A stretch of DNA of 64,000 bases, taken from assembly GCA_958443265.1 (NCBI GenBank), contig CAUCKA010000004.1:124001-188000 (forward strand). The letters run 5' to 3'. Source of the stretch: an uncultured Collinsella sp. GTDB lineage: Bacteria > Actinomycetota > Coriobacteriia > Coriobacteriales > Coriobacteriaceae. Within the stretch, counting starts at the first letter, position 1. Every line of letters starts with the position of its first letter. The position numbers and the translations under genes are program-made. Under the pieces are notes generated by a model, which saw only the letters and a program-made list of their open reading frames with translations, searched no databases and was not told the origin of the DNA. Below are positions 8,285-16,677 of this stretch, piece by piece.

Positions 8285-8582
8285 ATCCTGCCTTTCAAAA
8301 TGCTCAGATACTCAAAAGTATAGTGGTGCCGTCGCGGCAGGCGATGCCCGTGCTCTAAGCGGGATAAAGTCTTCAGCAGCTTGGACTGGCTGCTTCACAT
8401 GAGAACCGTTCAGCGGTCCGGGGAAACCGTTGGGCGATAAAATATTCTCGCAACGTGATAATAATCTTGCATCGCGCGGAAACCTTGAGTACTATCCCAA
8501 TCAAGCGCGGTGTTCAGACCGAACTGTGCCTCCCGGTGTGAACGCCGCGCTCCCGTTCCCTTTTACTTGTAAGGAGAAAAAC

Positions 8583-8960
8583 ATGAGCAAGACCGTCGTG
8601 TCTTCCGATAACGCACCTGCAGCCATCGGCCCGTATTCCCCCGGCATCCAGACCGGCAACATGGTGTTCCTGTCCGGCCAGCTGGGCATCGACCCCGCAA
8701 CCGGCAAGATGCCCGAGGGCGTCGAGGCCCAGGCTAAGCAGTCCCTTGCTAACGTCGAGGCCCTGCTGACCGCTGCCGGCGCCACCTTTGCCGATGTCGT
8801 CAAGACTACGGTCTACCTGGCCGACATCGCCGACTTCGCCGCCGTGAACGAGATCTACGCCTCCAAGTTCGAGGCCCCGTTCCCCGCGCGCAGCGCCTTC
8901 CAGGTTGCTGCCCTTCCGGCTGGCGGTCTGGTCGAGATCGAGGTCGTCGCCGCCCTCTAA
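8583..8960 (+). CDS. ridA: RidA family reactive enamine/imine deaminase
   Basis: 125 residues, the normal RidA length; start fixed by AAGGAG at 8571-8576. The motif AIGPYSPGIQTGNMVFLSGQ at the N-terminus and PFPARSAFQVAALPAGGLVE at the C-terminus (with the Arg that binds the substrate carboxylate) mark the RidA/YjgF/UK114 family. RidA hydrolyses 2-aminoacrylate and related enamines released by PLP enzymes to ketoacids, protecting other PLP enzymes in the cytoplasm. It sits at the edge of the purine cluster, whose YgeX lyase would generate 2-aminoacrylate; the functional link is inference. Confidence 0.92.
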   Translation: MSKTVVSSDNAPAAIGPYSPGIQTGNMVFLSGQLGIDPATGKMPEGVEAQAKQSLANVEALLTAAGATFADVVKTTVYLADIADFAAVNEIYASKFEAPFPARSAFQVAALPAGGLVEIEVVAAL

Positions 8961-8990
8961 GGCGTTGGCAACAACTAAACATGACATGCA

Positions 8991-9028
8991 AAAAGACCCT
9001 GCAGCGCGTGCGAGCTGCAGGGTCTTTT
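8991..9028. terminator. bidirectional intrinsic terminator
   Basis: Perfect 15-bp stem AAAAGACCCTGCAGC / GCTGCAGGGTCTTTT with an 8-base loop between the convergent ridA and regulator genes. A and T tracts on either side allow use from both directions. Confidence 0.9.
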
Positions 9029-9072
9029 GTCAAGTGACGGATCGCTTGTGGAGCCGCGCTCCATTTTGCTCG

Positions 9073-9729
9073 TTAGCCCTCCTTGCGAACTTTTTGCAGG
9101 TAGCGGTAGACGCTGGGCTCCGAGATGCCCAGCGCGGTGGCGGCGCAGGCCACGGCGCCCTTGAGCATGAACACCCCGTTGCCGTTGAGGTGGCGAATGA
9201 CGTCCACGCGGTCGCTCTGACCAAGCGACGCTACATCCAGCCCGCGCGCGCTCAGCAGCTCGGCAATGCTGCGGTCGATGAGCTCCTGTGTGGACTCCGA
9301 AAGGCTTTCGACCTCGATAGACGCGGGCTCTGTCCGCGTCGGCGCCGCGTCGAAGCACGCCATGAGCTGCTGCGCCATGGCGTTGATGGAACGCACGGTC
9401 GAGAGGTCGGTGTTGACGCAGAGCATACCGACGATCTCGTCATTCTCGCGGATAAAGTACGTCGCTGACTCCAACGTCTTGCCGCCGGCGCCGCGGCCCT
9501 CGTAGCCCGTAATAAACGGCAGGTCGCGATACTTGGCGTCGTGCATGATCTTGAGTGCCAGATCGGTGGCGGGGCCGCCGACCTTGCGGCCGCTCACGAT
9601 GCCGTTGCGAATATCGACGATGGCGTGGTCGGGATCCGAGAAATCGTGCAGCACGATTTCGCTGTTTTTACCGAGTATCTGCTCCAGGAAATCGACCATC
9701 GGCAAAAAGCGACGTACGGTCTCGTTCAC
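9073..9729 (-). CDS. YheO-like PAS / DauR-type HTH regulator (copy 1)
   Basis: 218 residues from a GTG start at 9729, chosen because AAGGAG lies 6 bases upstream; longer upstream starts have no such site. The YheO-type PAS domain covers about residues 10-115 (ILGKNSEIVLHDFSDPDHAI, then GRKVGGPATDLALKIM). A C-terminal HTH ends in ISEPSVYRYLQKVRKEG. Such proteins are ligand-sensing cytoplasmic regulators, for example DauR for D-arginine. It is transcribed away from the purine permease, sharing its upstream region. A paralogue at 25354-26007 stands in the same position relative to ygeX. Control of the first half of the purine cluster is therefore likely but inferred. Confidence 0.85.
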   Translation of the reverse strand: MNETVRRFLPMVDFLEQILGKNSEIVLHDFSDPDHAIVDIRNGIVSGRKVGGPATDLALKIMHDAKYRDLPFITGYEGRGAGGKTLESATYFIRENDEIVGMLCVNTDLSTVRSINAMAQQLMACFDAAPTRTEPASIEVESLSESTQELIDRSIAELLSARGLDVASLGQSDRVDVIRHLNGNGVFMLKGAVACAATALGISEPSVYRYLQKVRKEG

Positions 9730-10081
9730 GGGCAACTCCTTTGGGTGAAATCGGAAATGTTCATAACAATTTTTTCTCATGGTAACACGCTGCCCGTCAT
9801 CTCGTATATCCGCAGGTACATTGCGTAATACAGACGAACGGTAGGATTTTGGCGGTAAGCGGTCGACCAAAAGAAAAGTTAGATGTTATTTTGACCAGAC
9901 ACTTTCCTGACCCGCGGAAATGCGTTATCTCAGCTGAAGAATAGTCTGATAACAAAAAATTATTATTGAGAATGAGAATCATCTTTAATACGATATGCAA
10001 CGAAGGCACAACCTCAACCCCGCACTGCGTCACAATAGAGCGTTAGATGCGAAAACAACTACTTCGAGGATTGGTGGTCAA
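9730..10081. promoter_or_regulatory. divergent control region between regulator and purine permease
   Basis: 352 bp, AT-rich compared with the flanks. It contains AACAATTTTTT near 9765 and AACAAAAAATTATTATTGAG at about 9953, which resemble the AACAAAC..TTTGTT palindromes before ygeX (26127-26141, 26178-26193). An AATGAGAATCATC stretch near 9970 looks superficially like a Fur-type box. No open frame is convincing here. The region must hold promoters for both divergent genes, but no clear -35/-10 pair can be fixed. Confidence 0.45.
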
Positions 10082-11476
10082 ATGACCCAGGAGACGGTTA
10101 CGAACGGCACTGAAGCCCTGTTCACTCGCGAAGGCATGCCTCCCGTTAAGGAAATGATCCCGTGTGCCCTTCAGCACGTACTGGCATCGTTTGCCGGCAT
10201 CATTACCCCGGCGGTCATCATGGCCGGCGTCTACGGCTTTAATAGCCAGCAGAGCACCGACATCATCCAGGTCGCGCTCATTCTTTCGGCGATCGATACG
10301 GCCCTTCAGGCCTTCGCTCCCTTCCGTCGCATCGGCGGCGGCCTGCCCATCGTCATGGGCGTTTCGTTCGCGTTCCTGCCGGCCCTGCAGGCCATGGGCG
10401 CCTCGGGCTTTAGCTTTGGTGCGCTGCTGGGCGGCGAGATCGTCGGCGGCGCCGTCGCGGTCCTCTTTGGTCTGGCCTACAGCAAGATCAAGTGGCTGTT
10501 CCCGCCCGTCGTGACCGGTACGGTCATCTTCTCCATCGGCGTTTCGCTGTATCCCACGGCCGTCAAGTATATGGCCGGCGGTATGGGTACGCCGCTGTGG
10601 GGCACCCCGCAGGCCTGGTGCGTCGCTCTTATCACCTTCGCCGTGGTCTTTGCGCTCGCCAACTTTGGCAAGGGCACGCTCAAGCTGGGATCCGTGTTCT
10701 TTGGCATGATCGTTGGCATGATCGTCTCCATCCCCTTTGGCATGATCGACTTCTCCAGCGTCGCCACCGCTCAGGTCTTCGCCCTTCCCAAGCTCATGCC
10801 CTACGCGCTCGAGTTTGATCCCGAGGTCTGCATTACCCTCGCCGTCGTGTTCCCCATGGTTGCCATCCAGGTTATCGGTGACGTCTCCGCCGCCTGCCTG
10901 GGCTCCATCGACCGTATGCCCACCGAGCGCGAGCTTTCCGGCGCTATCGTGTCCCAGGGCCTCACCTCTATGGTCGGCGGCCTGCTGGGCGGTCTTCCCA
11001 CCAGCGCCCTTGGCCAGAACGTGGGCATCATCTGCTCCAACAAGGTCGTCAACAAGTGGGTCTTTGTGATCATCGCGGCCGTCTTTGCCATCGCCGGCCT
11101 GTTCCCGCAGCTCTCTGCCGTCCTTTCCGCTATCCCGCAGCCCGTCATCGGCGGCGCGACCGTCGGCGTCTTTGGCACCATCACCATGAACGGCGTGCGC
11201 ATGTTCACCCGCGAGGGCCTCACGCAGCGCACTACCACCATCGTCGGTACCTCCGTCGTCTTTGGCCTGGGTATCTGGATGGCCAGCGGCTGCCTTGCCG
11301 GCGAGGGTATGCCCACCTGGGTGTCCACCGTCATCGGCTCCAACGCCGTGACCCCCACCGCCATCATGGCCATCGTGCTCAATCTGATCCTTCCGCAGAC
11401 GCCGGTCGTGGCTCAGCACATCGATGCCGCCAAGGACGCTGCCGTGGATCTGGTCTTGCCCGAGAGCAAGAAGTAA
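10082..11476 (+). CDS. NCS2 family purine (xanthine/urate-type) permease
   Basis: 464 residues from the ATG at 10082, about 12-14 hydrophobic segments. NCS2 signatures include the ALQHVLASFAGIITPAVIMA opening helix, GGGLPIVMGVSFAF, QVIGDVSAACLGSIDRMPTE and the TM10-type motif GLPTSALGQNVGIICSNKV. The family moves nucleobases with protons or sodium across the cytoplasmic membrane. The GQNVGI form and the gene context (SsnA, YgfK and xanthine-dehydrogenase-type genes follow) favour xanthine or uric acid over uracil. It is the first gene of the left half of the purine cluster and is read divergently from a PAS/HTH regulator. Confidence 0.88.
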   Translation: MTQETVTNGTEALFTREGMPPVKEMIPCALQHVLASFAGIITPAVIMAGVYGFNSQQSTDIIQVALILSAIDTALQAFAPFRRIGGGLPIVMGVSFAFLPALQAMGASGFSFGALLGGEIVGGAVAVLFGLAYSKIKWLFPPVVTGTVIFSIGVSLYPTAVKYMAGGMGTPLWGTPQAWCVALITFAVVFALANFGKGTLKLGSVFFGMIVGMIVSIPFGMIDFSSVATAQVFALPKLMPYALEFDPEVCITLAVVFPMVAIQVIGDVSAACLGSIDRMPTERELSGAIVSQGLTSMVGGLLGGLPTSALGQNVGIICSNKVVNKWVFVIIAAVFAIAGLFPQLSAVLSAIPQPVIGGATVGVFGTITMNGVRMFTREGLTQRTTTIVGTSVVFGLGIWMASGCLAGEGMPTWVSTVIGSNAVTPTAIMAIVLNLILPQTPVVAQHIDAAKDAAVDLVLPESKK

Positions 11477-11492
11477 CCAATTCGGTGCTATT

Positions 11493-11524
11493 CGTCGGCG
11501 GACGCATCGCCTCGTCCGCCGACG
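11493..11524 (+). promoter_or_regulatory. GC-rich hairpin between permease and ssnA
   Basis: Perfect 12-bp stem CGTCGGCGGACG / CGTCCGCCGACG with an 8-base loop, 16 bp after the permease stop and not followed by a T-run. It probably slows transcription or protects the upstream mRNA instead of ending it. The remaining 145 bp before ssnA hold only short inverted steps and the ribosome site. Confidence 0.55.
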
Positions 11525-11670
11525 TCATGCGGCGCCAAGCCGCACTTCAAAGGGTTGTCCCTTTGGTGAAGCGTTGACGGGAGAGGGCCCGTTTCCGGTG
11601 TAGGCCGGCGCTTCGCACTCCGCCATGTCAGAGGTGTCAAACCCCGCCTCTGATGTTGAAGGGAGCATCC

Positions 11671-13026
11671 ATGCTTCTGGTCGCTAACGGTTCCGTTTTT
11701 ACCCGCAACGCTCAGACCCCGTTTATTCCAAACGGTGCGGTCGCCATTGACGGAGATACGATCGTCGAAGTGGGCCCCGAGTGCGAGCTCAAGGCCAAGT
11801 ACCCGGATGCCGAGTACGTCGACGCCCAGGGCAACCTCATCATGCCCGGACTCATCAACTGCCACACCCACATCTACTCGGGTCTGGCCCGCGGCCTTGC
11901 CATTAAGGGCTGCAACCCCACCAACTTCCTGGAGAATCTTGAGCAGCAGTGGTGGAAGATCGACGACAACCTGACGCTCGACGGCACCAAGGCCAGCGCC
12001 TATGCCACGATTCTTGACTCCATCCGCGATGGCGTCACCACGATCTTCGATCACCACGCGAGCTTCTGCGAGATCCCAGGCAGCCTCTTTACCATTAAGG
12101 ATGCAGCTCAGGAGCTGGGCATGCGTTCGTGCCTGTGCTACGAGGTCTCCGACCGCCGCGGTCAGGAAAAATGCGACCAGGCCATTGCCGAGAACGCCGA
12201 GTTTGCCCAGTGGGCCGCCAAGGAGCGTCGCGATAACGACAACCACATGATTGCCGCCATGTTTGGCGGTCACGCCACCTTTACGCTGTCGGACGAGACC
12301 ATGGACAAGATGGCCGAGGCCAACAACGGTCTGACCGGCTTCCACATCCATGTGTGCGAGGGCATGAATGACGTGTGGGATTCCCGCCTCAACCGCGGCG
12401 GCATCAGCCCCGTCGAGCGCCTGCTGCAACACAATCTGCTGGGTCCCGACACCATGCTCGGCCACTGCATCCACGTGACGCCCGCCGAGATGGACATCGT
12501 CAAGGAGTCCGGCACCTGGCTCGTCAACAACCCCGAATCCAATATGGGCAACGCCGTGGGCTGCGCCCCCGTGCTCGAGTTCTTCCGCCGCGGCATCCCC
12601 GTGTGCATGGGCACCGACGCCTACACCCACGATATGCTCGAGAGCCTTAAGGTCTTCCTGATCATTCAGCGCCACAACGCCGCTATGCCCAACGTGGGCT
12701 GGTGCGAGGCCATGACCATGCTGTTCGAGAACAACGCCAAGATGGCGAGCAAGTACTTCGATCGCAGGCTCGGTGTGCTCGAGGCCGGGGCTGCCGCCGA
12801 CGTCATCGTTATGGACTACAAGCCCTTTACGCCGCTGAGCGAGGAGAACATCGACGGCCACATGCTTTTTGGCATGATGGGCAAAAACTGCCGCACCACC
12901 ATCATCAACGGCCGCGTCCTGTACAAGGATCGCGAGTTTGTCGGTATCGATGAAGAAAAGATCAACGCGTGGACCATGGCTGAGTCCAAGAAGCTCTGGA
13001 GCACGCTCAACGATCGCACCTACTAA
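11671..13026 (+). CDS. ssnA: SsnA-type amidohydrolase
   Basis: 451 residues from the ATG at 11671, which follows AAGGGAG at 11659-11665. The metal motif MPGLINCHTHIYSGLARGL (His about 64 and 66), further metal ligands near GFHIHVCEG and LGHCIH, and NPESNMGNAVG, then CMGTDAYTHD, place it in the ATZ/TRZ-chlorohydrolase branch of amidohydrolases. Length and neighbours match SsnA of the E. coli yge/ygf region (442 residues). The reaction is probably a hydrolytic deamination or ring opening of a purine-derived compound; the exact substrate is not shown here. The left-half order permease-ssnA-ygfK-ferredoxin-xdh looks co-transcribed. Confidence 0.88.
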   Translation: MLLVANGSVFTRNAQTPFIPNGAVAIDGDTIVEVGPECELKAKYPDAEYVDAQGNLIMPGLINCHTHIYSGLARGLAIKGCNPTNFLENLEQQWWKIDDNLTLDGTKASAYATILDSIRDGVTTIFDHHASFCEIPGSLFTIKDAAQELGMRSCLCYEVSDRRGQEKCDQAIAENAEFAQWAAKERRDNDNHMIAAMFGGHATFTLSDETMDKMAEANNGLTGFHIHVCEGMNDVWDSRLNRGGISPVERLLQHNLLGPDTMLGHCIHVTPAEMDIVKESGTWLVNNPESNMGNAVGCAPVLEFFRRGIPVCMGTDAYTHDMLESLKVFLIIQRHNAAMPNVGWCEAMTMLFENNAKMASKYFDRRLGVLEAGAAADVIVMDYKPFTPLSEENIDGHMLFGMMGKNCRTTIINGRVLYKDREFVGIDEEKINAWTMAESKKLWSTLNDRTY

Positions 13027-13040
13027 TTACAAGTAGATTC

Positions 13041-13076
13041 GCGCGCGTCGGATGTTTCGCCGCATCCGGCGCGCGC
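13041..13076 (+). promoter_or_regulatory. GC-rich hairpin between ssnA and ygfK
   Basis: 14-nt arms GCGCGCGTCGGATG (13041-13054) and CATCCGGCGCGCGC (13063-13076), nearly perfect, with no T-run after them. About 100 bp of GC-rich leader follows before the ygfK ribosome site. This is likely an intra-operon processing or attenuation structure. Confidence 0.5.
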
Positions 13077-13174
13077 ATGGGCGGCCTCCGCGGGGTCGCC
13101 GGCGCTGTGCTAGCGCTACACCGTATTTGCGCCCGCCGCGCGGTCTCGCCGGGCGTTACAGAGAGGAGCTCATT

Positions 13175-16174
13175 ATGAGCGACATCATGAGGCCGATCCC
13201 GTTTTCGCAGCTGATGAACTGGATCATCGAAGAGCACAAGACTCAGGGCGCCGTCTTTGGCGTGCGCAAGATGGTCACGGCCAACCAGAAGGGCGCGCTT
13301 CCCATTTTCGACGAGCGCATCGAGACTCCGTTTGGCCCGGCCGCCGGTCCCAACACGCAGCTTGCCCAGAACATCGTGGCATCCTATGTGGCTGGTTCCC
13401 GCTTCTTTGAGCTCAAGACCGTCCAGGTTATGGACGGCGAGGAGCTTTCCCGTTGCGTCAACAAGCCCTGCATCGTGGCTCAGGACGAGTGCTACAACTG
13501 CGAATGGTCGACCGAGCTCGAGGTTCCGCAGGCCTTTGCCGAGTACGTGAAGGCATGGTTTGCCTGCCACCTGATCGCTCGCGAGTACGGTCTGGGCAGC
13601 CCGGACGGCTTTGTCTTCAACATGTCGGTGGGCTATGACCTGGAGGGTATCAAGAGCCCCAAGGTCGACGCCTACATCGAGGGCATGAAGGACGCCAGCG
13701 GCTCCGAGGTTTGGAACGAGTGCCGCACGTGGGCTCTCGCCAACCTGGACAAGTTTGAGCATGTCGACGCCGCGTTTGTCGAGTCCATCCCGGCGCGCGT
13801 CTCCAACTCCATCACCGAGTCTACCCTGCATGGCTGCCCGCCGGCGGAAATCGAGCGCATCGCGACCTATCTGATCACCGAGAAGGGCCTCAACACCTAC
13901 ATCAAGTGCAACCCCACGCTGCTGGGCTATGAGTTTGCACGTCAGCGCCTCAACGAGCTGGGCTTTGACTATATCGTCTTCGATGACACACACTTCCGCG
14001 AGGACCTGCAGTGGGTCGACGCCGTGCCCATGTTCGAGCGCCTGATTGCCCTGTGCGCCGAGCGCGGCCTGGAGTTTGGCGTCAAGCTCACCAACACCTT
14101 CCCCGTCGACGTGACGAGGAACGAGCTGCCTTCCACCGAGATGTATATGTCCGGCCGTTCGTTGTTCTCGCTGACCATCGAGGCTGCCCGCCGCATTACC
14201 GAGCAGTTTGACGGCAAGCTGCGCATCAGCTACTCCGGTGGTGCCACGGTCTACAACATCCGCGCCCTGTATGATGCCGGTATTTGGCCCGTTACCCTGG
14301 CGACCGACGTGCTCAAGCCCGGTGGCTACGAGCGCTTTAGCCAGATGGCCGGCGAGTTTACCGACCTGGATGGCAAGCCGTTCGCGGGCGTCTCTCTCGA
14401 GGCCGTGACTGCGATCCAGACCGACTCGCTCACCAACCCGCTCTACAAGAAGCCGCTGCGCCCGCTGCCCGACCGCAAGGTCGCCGGTAAGAGCCCGCTT
14501 TCCGACTGCTTTACCACGCCTTGCCGTACGAGCTGCCCCATCCAGCAGGATATCCCTGCCTATCTGGCGGCTGTTGACGAGGGCCGCTACGAGGACGCGC
14601 TCAACATCATCATCGAGCGCAACGCCCTGCCGTTCATTACCGGTACCATCTGCCCGCATCCCTGCGGCCGTGCCTGCGAGCGTGCATTCTACGAGCCCGA
14701 GGGCGCCCAGATTCGCGCCAGCAAGCTCAAGGCCGCCCGCGAGGCCATGACCGCCGTGCTGCCCAAGCTGCGCACCCAGGCCATCGCCAACGACGGTGAG
14801 CGCAACGTTGCCGTTATCGGCGGCGGCCCGGCTGGTCTGGCGACGGCATTCTTCCTGACGCGTGCCGGCGTGCCCGTCACCATCTTCGAGGCCCGCGATT
14901 CGCTCGGCGGCGTGGTCCGTCACGTCATCCCCGAGTTCCGCATTGCGAACGACGATATCTCCCACGATACCGAGCTCTGCCTGGCCTTTGGCGCCAAGGT
15001 GCAGCTCAATGCTCGCGTGGAGTCCATCGACGAGCTCAAGTCCCAGGGCTTTACTGACGTGGTCGTGGCCACCGGTGCCTGGATGCCCGGCTCTGCAGGC
15101 TTGGGCGAGGGTGCCGAACTCGATGTGCTGGAGTTCCTCGAGGCCGCCAAGAAGGGCGAGAAGCTCGAGCTGGGCGAGGACGTCGTGGTCATTGGTGCCG
15201 GCAACACCGCCATGGACGCCGCCCGCGTGGCCAAGCGCCTGGCAGGCGTGAAGAACGTGCGCCTGGTGTATCGCCGTACCAAGAAGCAGATGCCCGCCGA
15301 CGAGGAAGAGCTCGATCTTGCTCTTGCCGACGGCGTTGAGTTCTGCGAGCTGCTGGCGCCCAAGGCACTCAACGGCGCCGTGCTGACCTGCGATGTTATG
15401 GAGCTTGGCGAGCCGGATGCAAGCGGCCGTCGCAGTCCCGTCGCCACGAGCGAGACCGTCGAGCTTCCCGCCACCACGGTGATCTGCGCCGTGGGCGAGG
15501 GCATCGATGCCAGCCTGTACGATGCCGCGGGCGTCGAGCACGACCGCCGCGGCAGCCTTGCCGCCACCTCCACCGGCGTCGAGGGCGTCTGGGCTGCGGG
15601 CGACTGCCGCCGCGGTCCTGCCACCGTGGTCGAGGCTATTGCCGACGCCGCCGAGGTCGCCCGTGCCATCGCCGGCGTGGACTTTAACAAGTACGCCGAC
15701 TGCAACGAGCAGGCCGGTCGCGAGGACACCTGCTACGAGCGCAAGGGGTCGCTGTGCCGTGACAAGCGCAACTGCACCAAGACCCGCTGCCTGGGCTGCG
15801 GCTCGGTGTGCGAGGTCTGCTGCGACGTGTGCCCCAACCGCGCCAACGTGGCAATTAAGGTGCCGGGCCTGGCCAAGCATCAGGTCGTCCATGTCGACGG
15901 CATGTGCAACGAGTGCGGCAACTGCGCCGTGTTCTGCCCCTACCAGGAGGGTCGTCCCTACAAGGACAAGCTCATCCTGTTCTGGAGCGAGGAGGACATG
16001 GAGAACTCCGAGAACGAGGGATTCCTGGCCGTGGGCGAGGATCACTTTAAGGTCCGCGTGGCCGGCACGGTCCGCACCGTCTCGGTCGATGCCGTCAACA
16101 CCGGCCTTCCCGAGGCCGTCCGCCTGACCATCAGGGCTGTGCGCGACAACTATTCGTACCTTCTTAAGAAATAG
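13175..16174 (+). CDS. ygfK: YgfK-type multi-domain iron-sulfur flavoprotein
   Basis: 999 residues from the ATG at 13175 behind GAGGAG (E. coli YgfK is about 1030). Residues 1-430 form a dihydroorotate-dehydrogenase-like barrel region. Cysteines in CRTSCPIQQDIPAYL (about 448) and CPHPCGRACER (about 493) match the cluster-binding part of glutamate synthase small subunit. NVAVIGGGPAGLATAFFL (about 545) is the FAD site and VVVIGAGNTAMDAARV (about 670) the NAD(P) site. CLGCGSVCEVCCDVCP (about 872) and CNECGNCAVFCP (about 910) bind further clusters. In databases it is often called putative selenate reductase subunit. Here, between SsnA and a molybdoenzyme with no FAD subunit nearby, it most likely carries electrons between NAD(P)H and purine redox steps. 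Confidence 0.9.
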   Translation: MSDIMRPIPFSQLMNWIIEEHKTQGAVFGVRKMVTANQKGALPIFDERIETPFGPAAGPNTQLAQNIVASYVAGSRFFELKTVQVMDGEELSRCVNKPCIVAQDECYNCEWSTELEVPQAFAEYVKAWFACHLIAREYGLGSPDGFVFNMSVGYDLEGIKSPKVDAYIEGMKDASGSEVWNECRTWALANLDKFEHVDAAFVESIPARVSNSITESTLHGCPPAEIERIATYLITEKGLNTYIKCNPTLLGYEFARQRLNELGFDYIVFDDTHFREDLQWVDAVPMFERLIALCAERGLEFGVKLTNTFPVDVTRNELPSTEMYMSGRSLFSLTIEAARRITEQFDGKLRISYSGGATVYNIRALYDAGIWPVTLATDVLKPGGYERFSQMAGEFTDLDGKPFAGVSLEAVTAIQTDSLTNPLYKKPLRPLPDRKVAGKSPLSDCFTTPCRTSCPIQQDIPAYLAAVDEGRYEDALNIIIERNALPFITGTICPHPCGRACERAFYEPEGAQIRASKLKAAREAMTAVLPKLRTQAIANDGERNVAVIGGGPAGLATAFFLTRAGVPVTIFEARDSLGGVVRHVIPEFRIANDDISHDTELCLAFGAKVQLNARVESIDELKSQGFTDVVVATGAWMPGSAGLGEGAELDVLEFLEAAKKGEKLELGEDVVVIGAGNTAMDAARVAKRLAGVKNVRLVYRRTKKQMPADEEELDLALADGVEFCELLAPKALNGAVLTCDVMELGEPDASGRRSPVATSETVELPATTVICAVGEGIDASLYDAAGVEHDRRGSLAATSTGVEGVWAAGDCRRGPATVVEAIADAAEVARAIAGVDFNKYADCNEQAGREDTCYERKGSLCRDKRNCTKTRCLGCGSVCEVCCDVCPNRANVAIKVPGLAKHQVVHVDGMCNECGNCAVFCPYQEGRPYKDKLILFWSEEDMENSENEGFLAVGEDHFKVRVAGTVRTVSVDAVNTGLPEAVRLTIRAVRDNYSYLLKK

Positions 16175-16185
16175 GCGAGTCACTT

Positions 16186-16665
16186 ATGGCCAAATCCATT
16201 CAACATAACGTGGCCTACGTTGCCTGCGGAAGCGGTTGCGCCTCCGCAGGCGGCGACGCCCGCTGCAGCGAAGGCTGCATTGGCTGTGGCGCCTGTGTCA
16301 CGGCCTGTCCCCACGGTGCCATTGCGCTGGTCGATGGCATCGCCCGCGTGGATCGCTCAAAGTGCACGGGCTGCGGCCTGTGCGGCATGGCGTGCCCGCA
16401 GCGCGTGATTGCCTTCGTTCCCGGCTACCAGAACATCCTGGTGCGCTGCAATAACACCGACAAGGGTGCCATTGCGCGCAAGATTTGCGACACGAGCTGC
16501 ATCGGTTGCGGTATGTGCGTCAAAAAGTGCCCTGCCGGCGCTATCCGTATCGAGGACAACTGCGCCCATATCGACGGCGCGGACTGCCTGTCGTGCGGCA
16601 TGTGCGCCGTCGTCTGCCCGCATGGCGCCATTCACGACCGCACCGGCATCGCCGCCGGCGTGTAG
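16186..16665 (+). CDS. polyferredoxin with four 4Fe-4S motifs
   Basis: 159 residues with four CxxCxxCxxxCP motifs in a row: CIGCGACVTACP, CTGCGLCGMACP, CIGCGMCVKKCP and CLSCGMCAVVCP. Two pairs of clusters resembling bacterial 8Fe ferredoxins are therefore expected. An additional Cys-rich N-terminus (ACGSGCASAGGDARC) resembles the RnfB/ferredoxin-like start. It lies 11 bp after ygfK and 12 bp before the molybdoenzyme, so it is well placed to move electrons between the two in the cytoplasm. Confidence 0.88.
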   Translation: MAKSIQHNVAYVACGSGCASAGGDARCSEGCIGCGACVTACPHGAIALVDGIARVDRSKCTGCGLCGMACPQRVIAFVPGYQNILVRCNNTDKGAIARKICDTSCIGCGMCVKKCPAGAIRIEDNCAHIDGADCLSCGMCAVVCPHGAIHDRTGIAAGV

Positions 16666-16677
16666 AAGGGAATCACC

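Noticed and set aside
9955..9990. Fur-type box before the purine permease
   Set aside because: AATGAGAATCATC resembles part of the consensus, but the match is partial, the region is AT-rich by nature, and no iron gene adjoins.
10043..11419. Long minus-strand open frame opposite the permease
   Set aside because: It is a shadow of the high-GC coding strand; its translation is charged low-complexity (GHDGHD-like) with no domain or ribosome site.
13007..16183. 1058-codon minus-strand frame opposite ygfK
   Set aside because: Antisense shadow: ygfK on the plus strand has full domain motifs, while the opposite frame has none.
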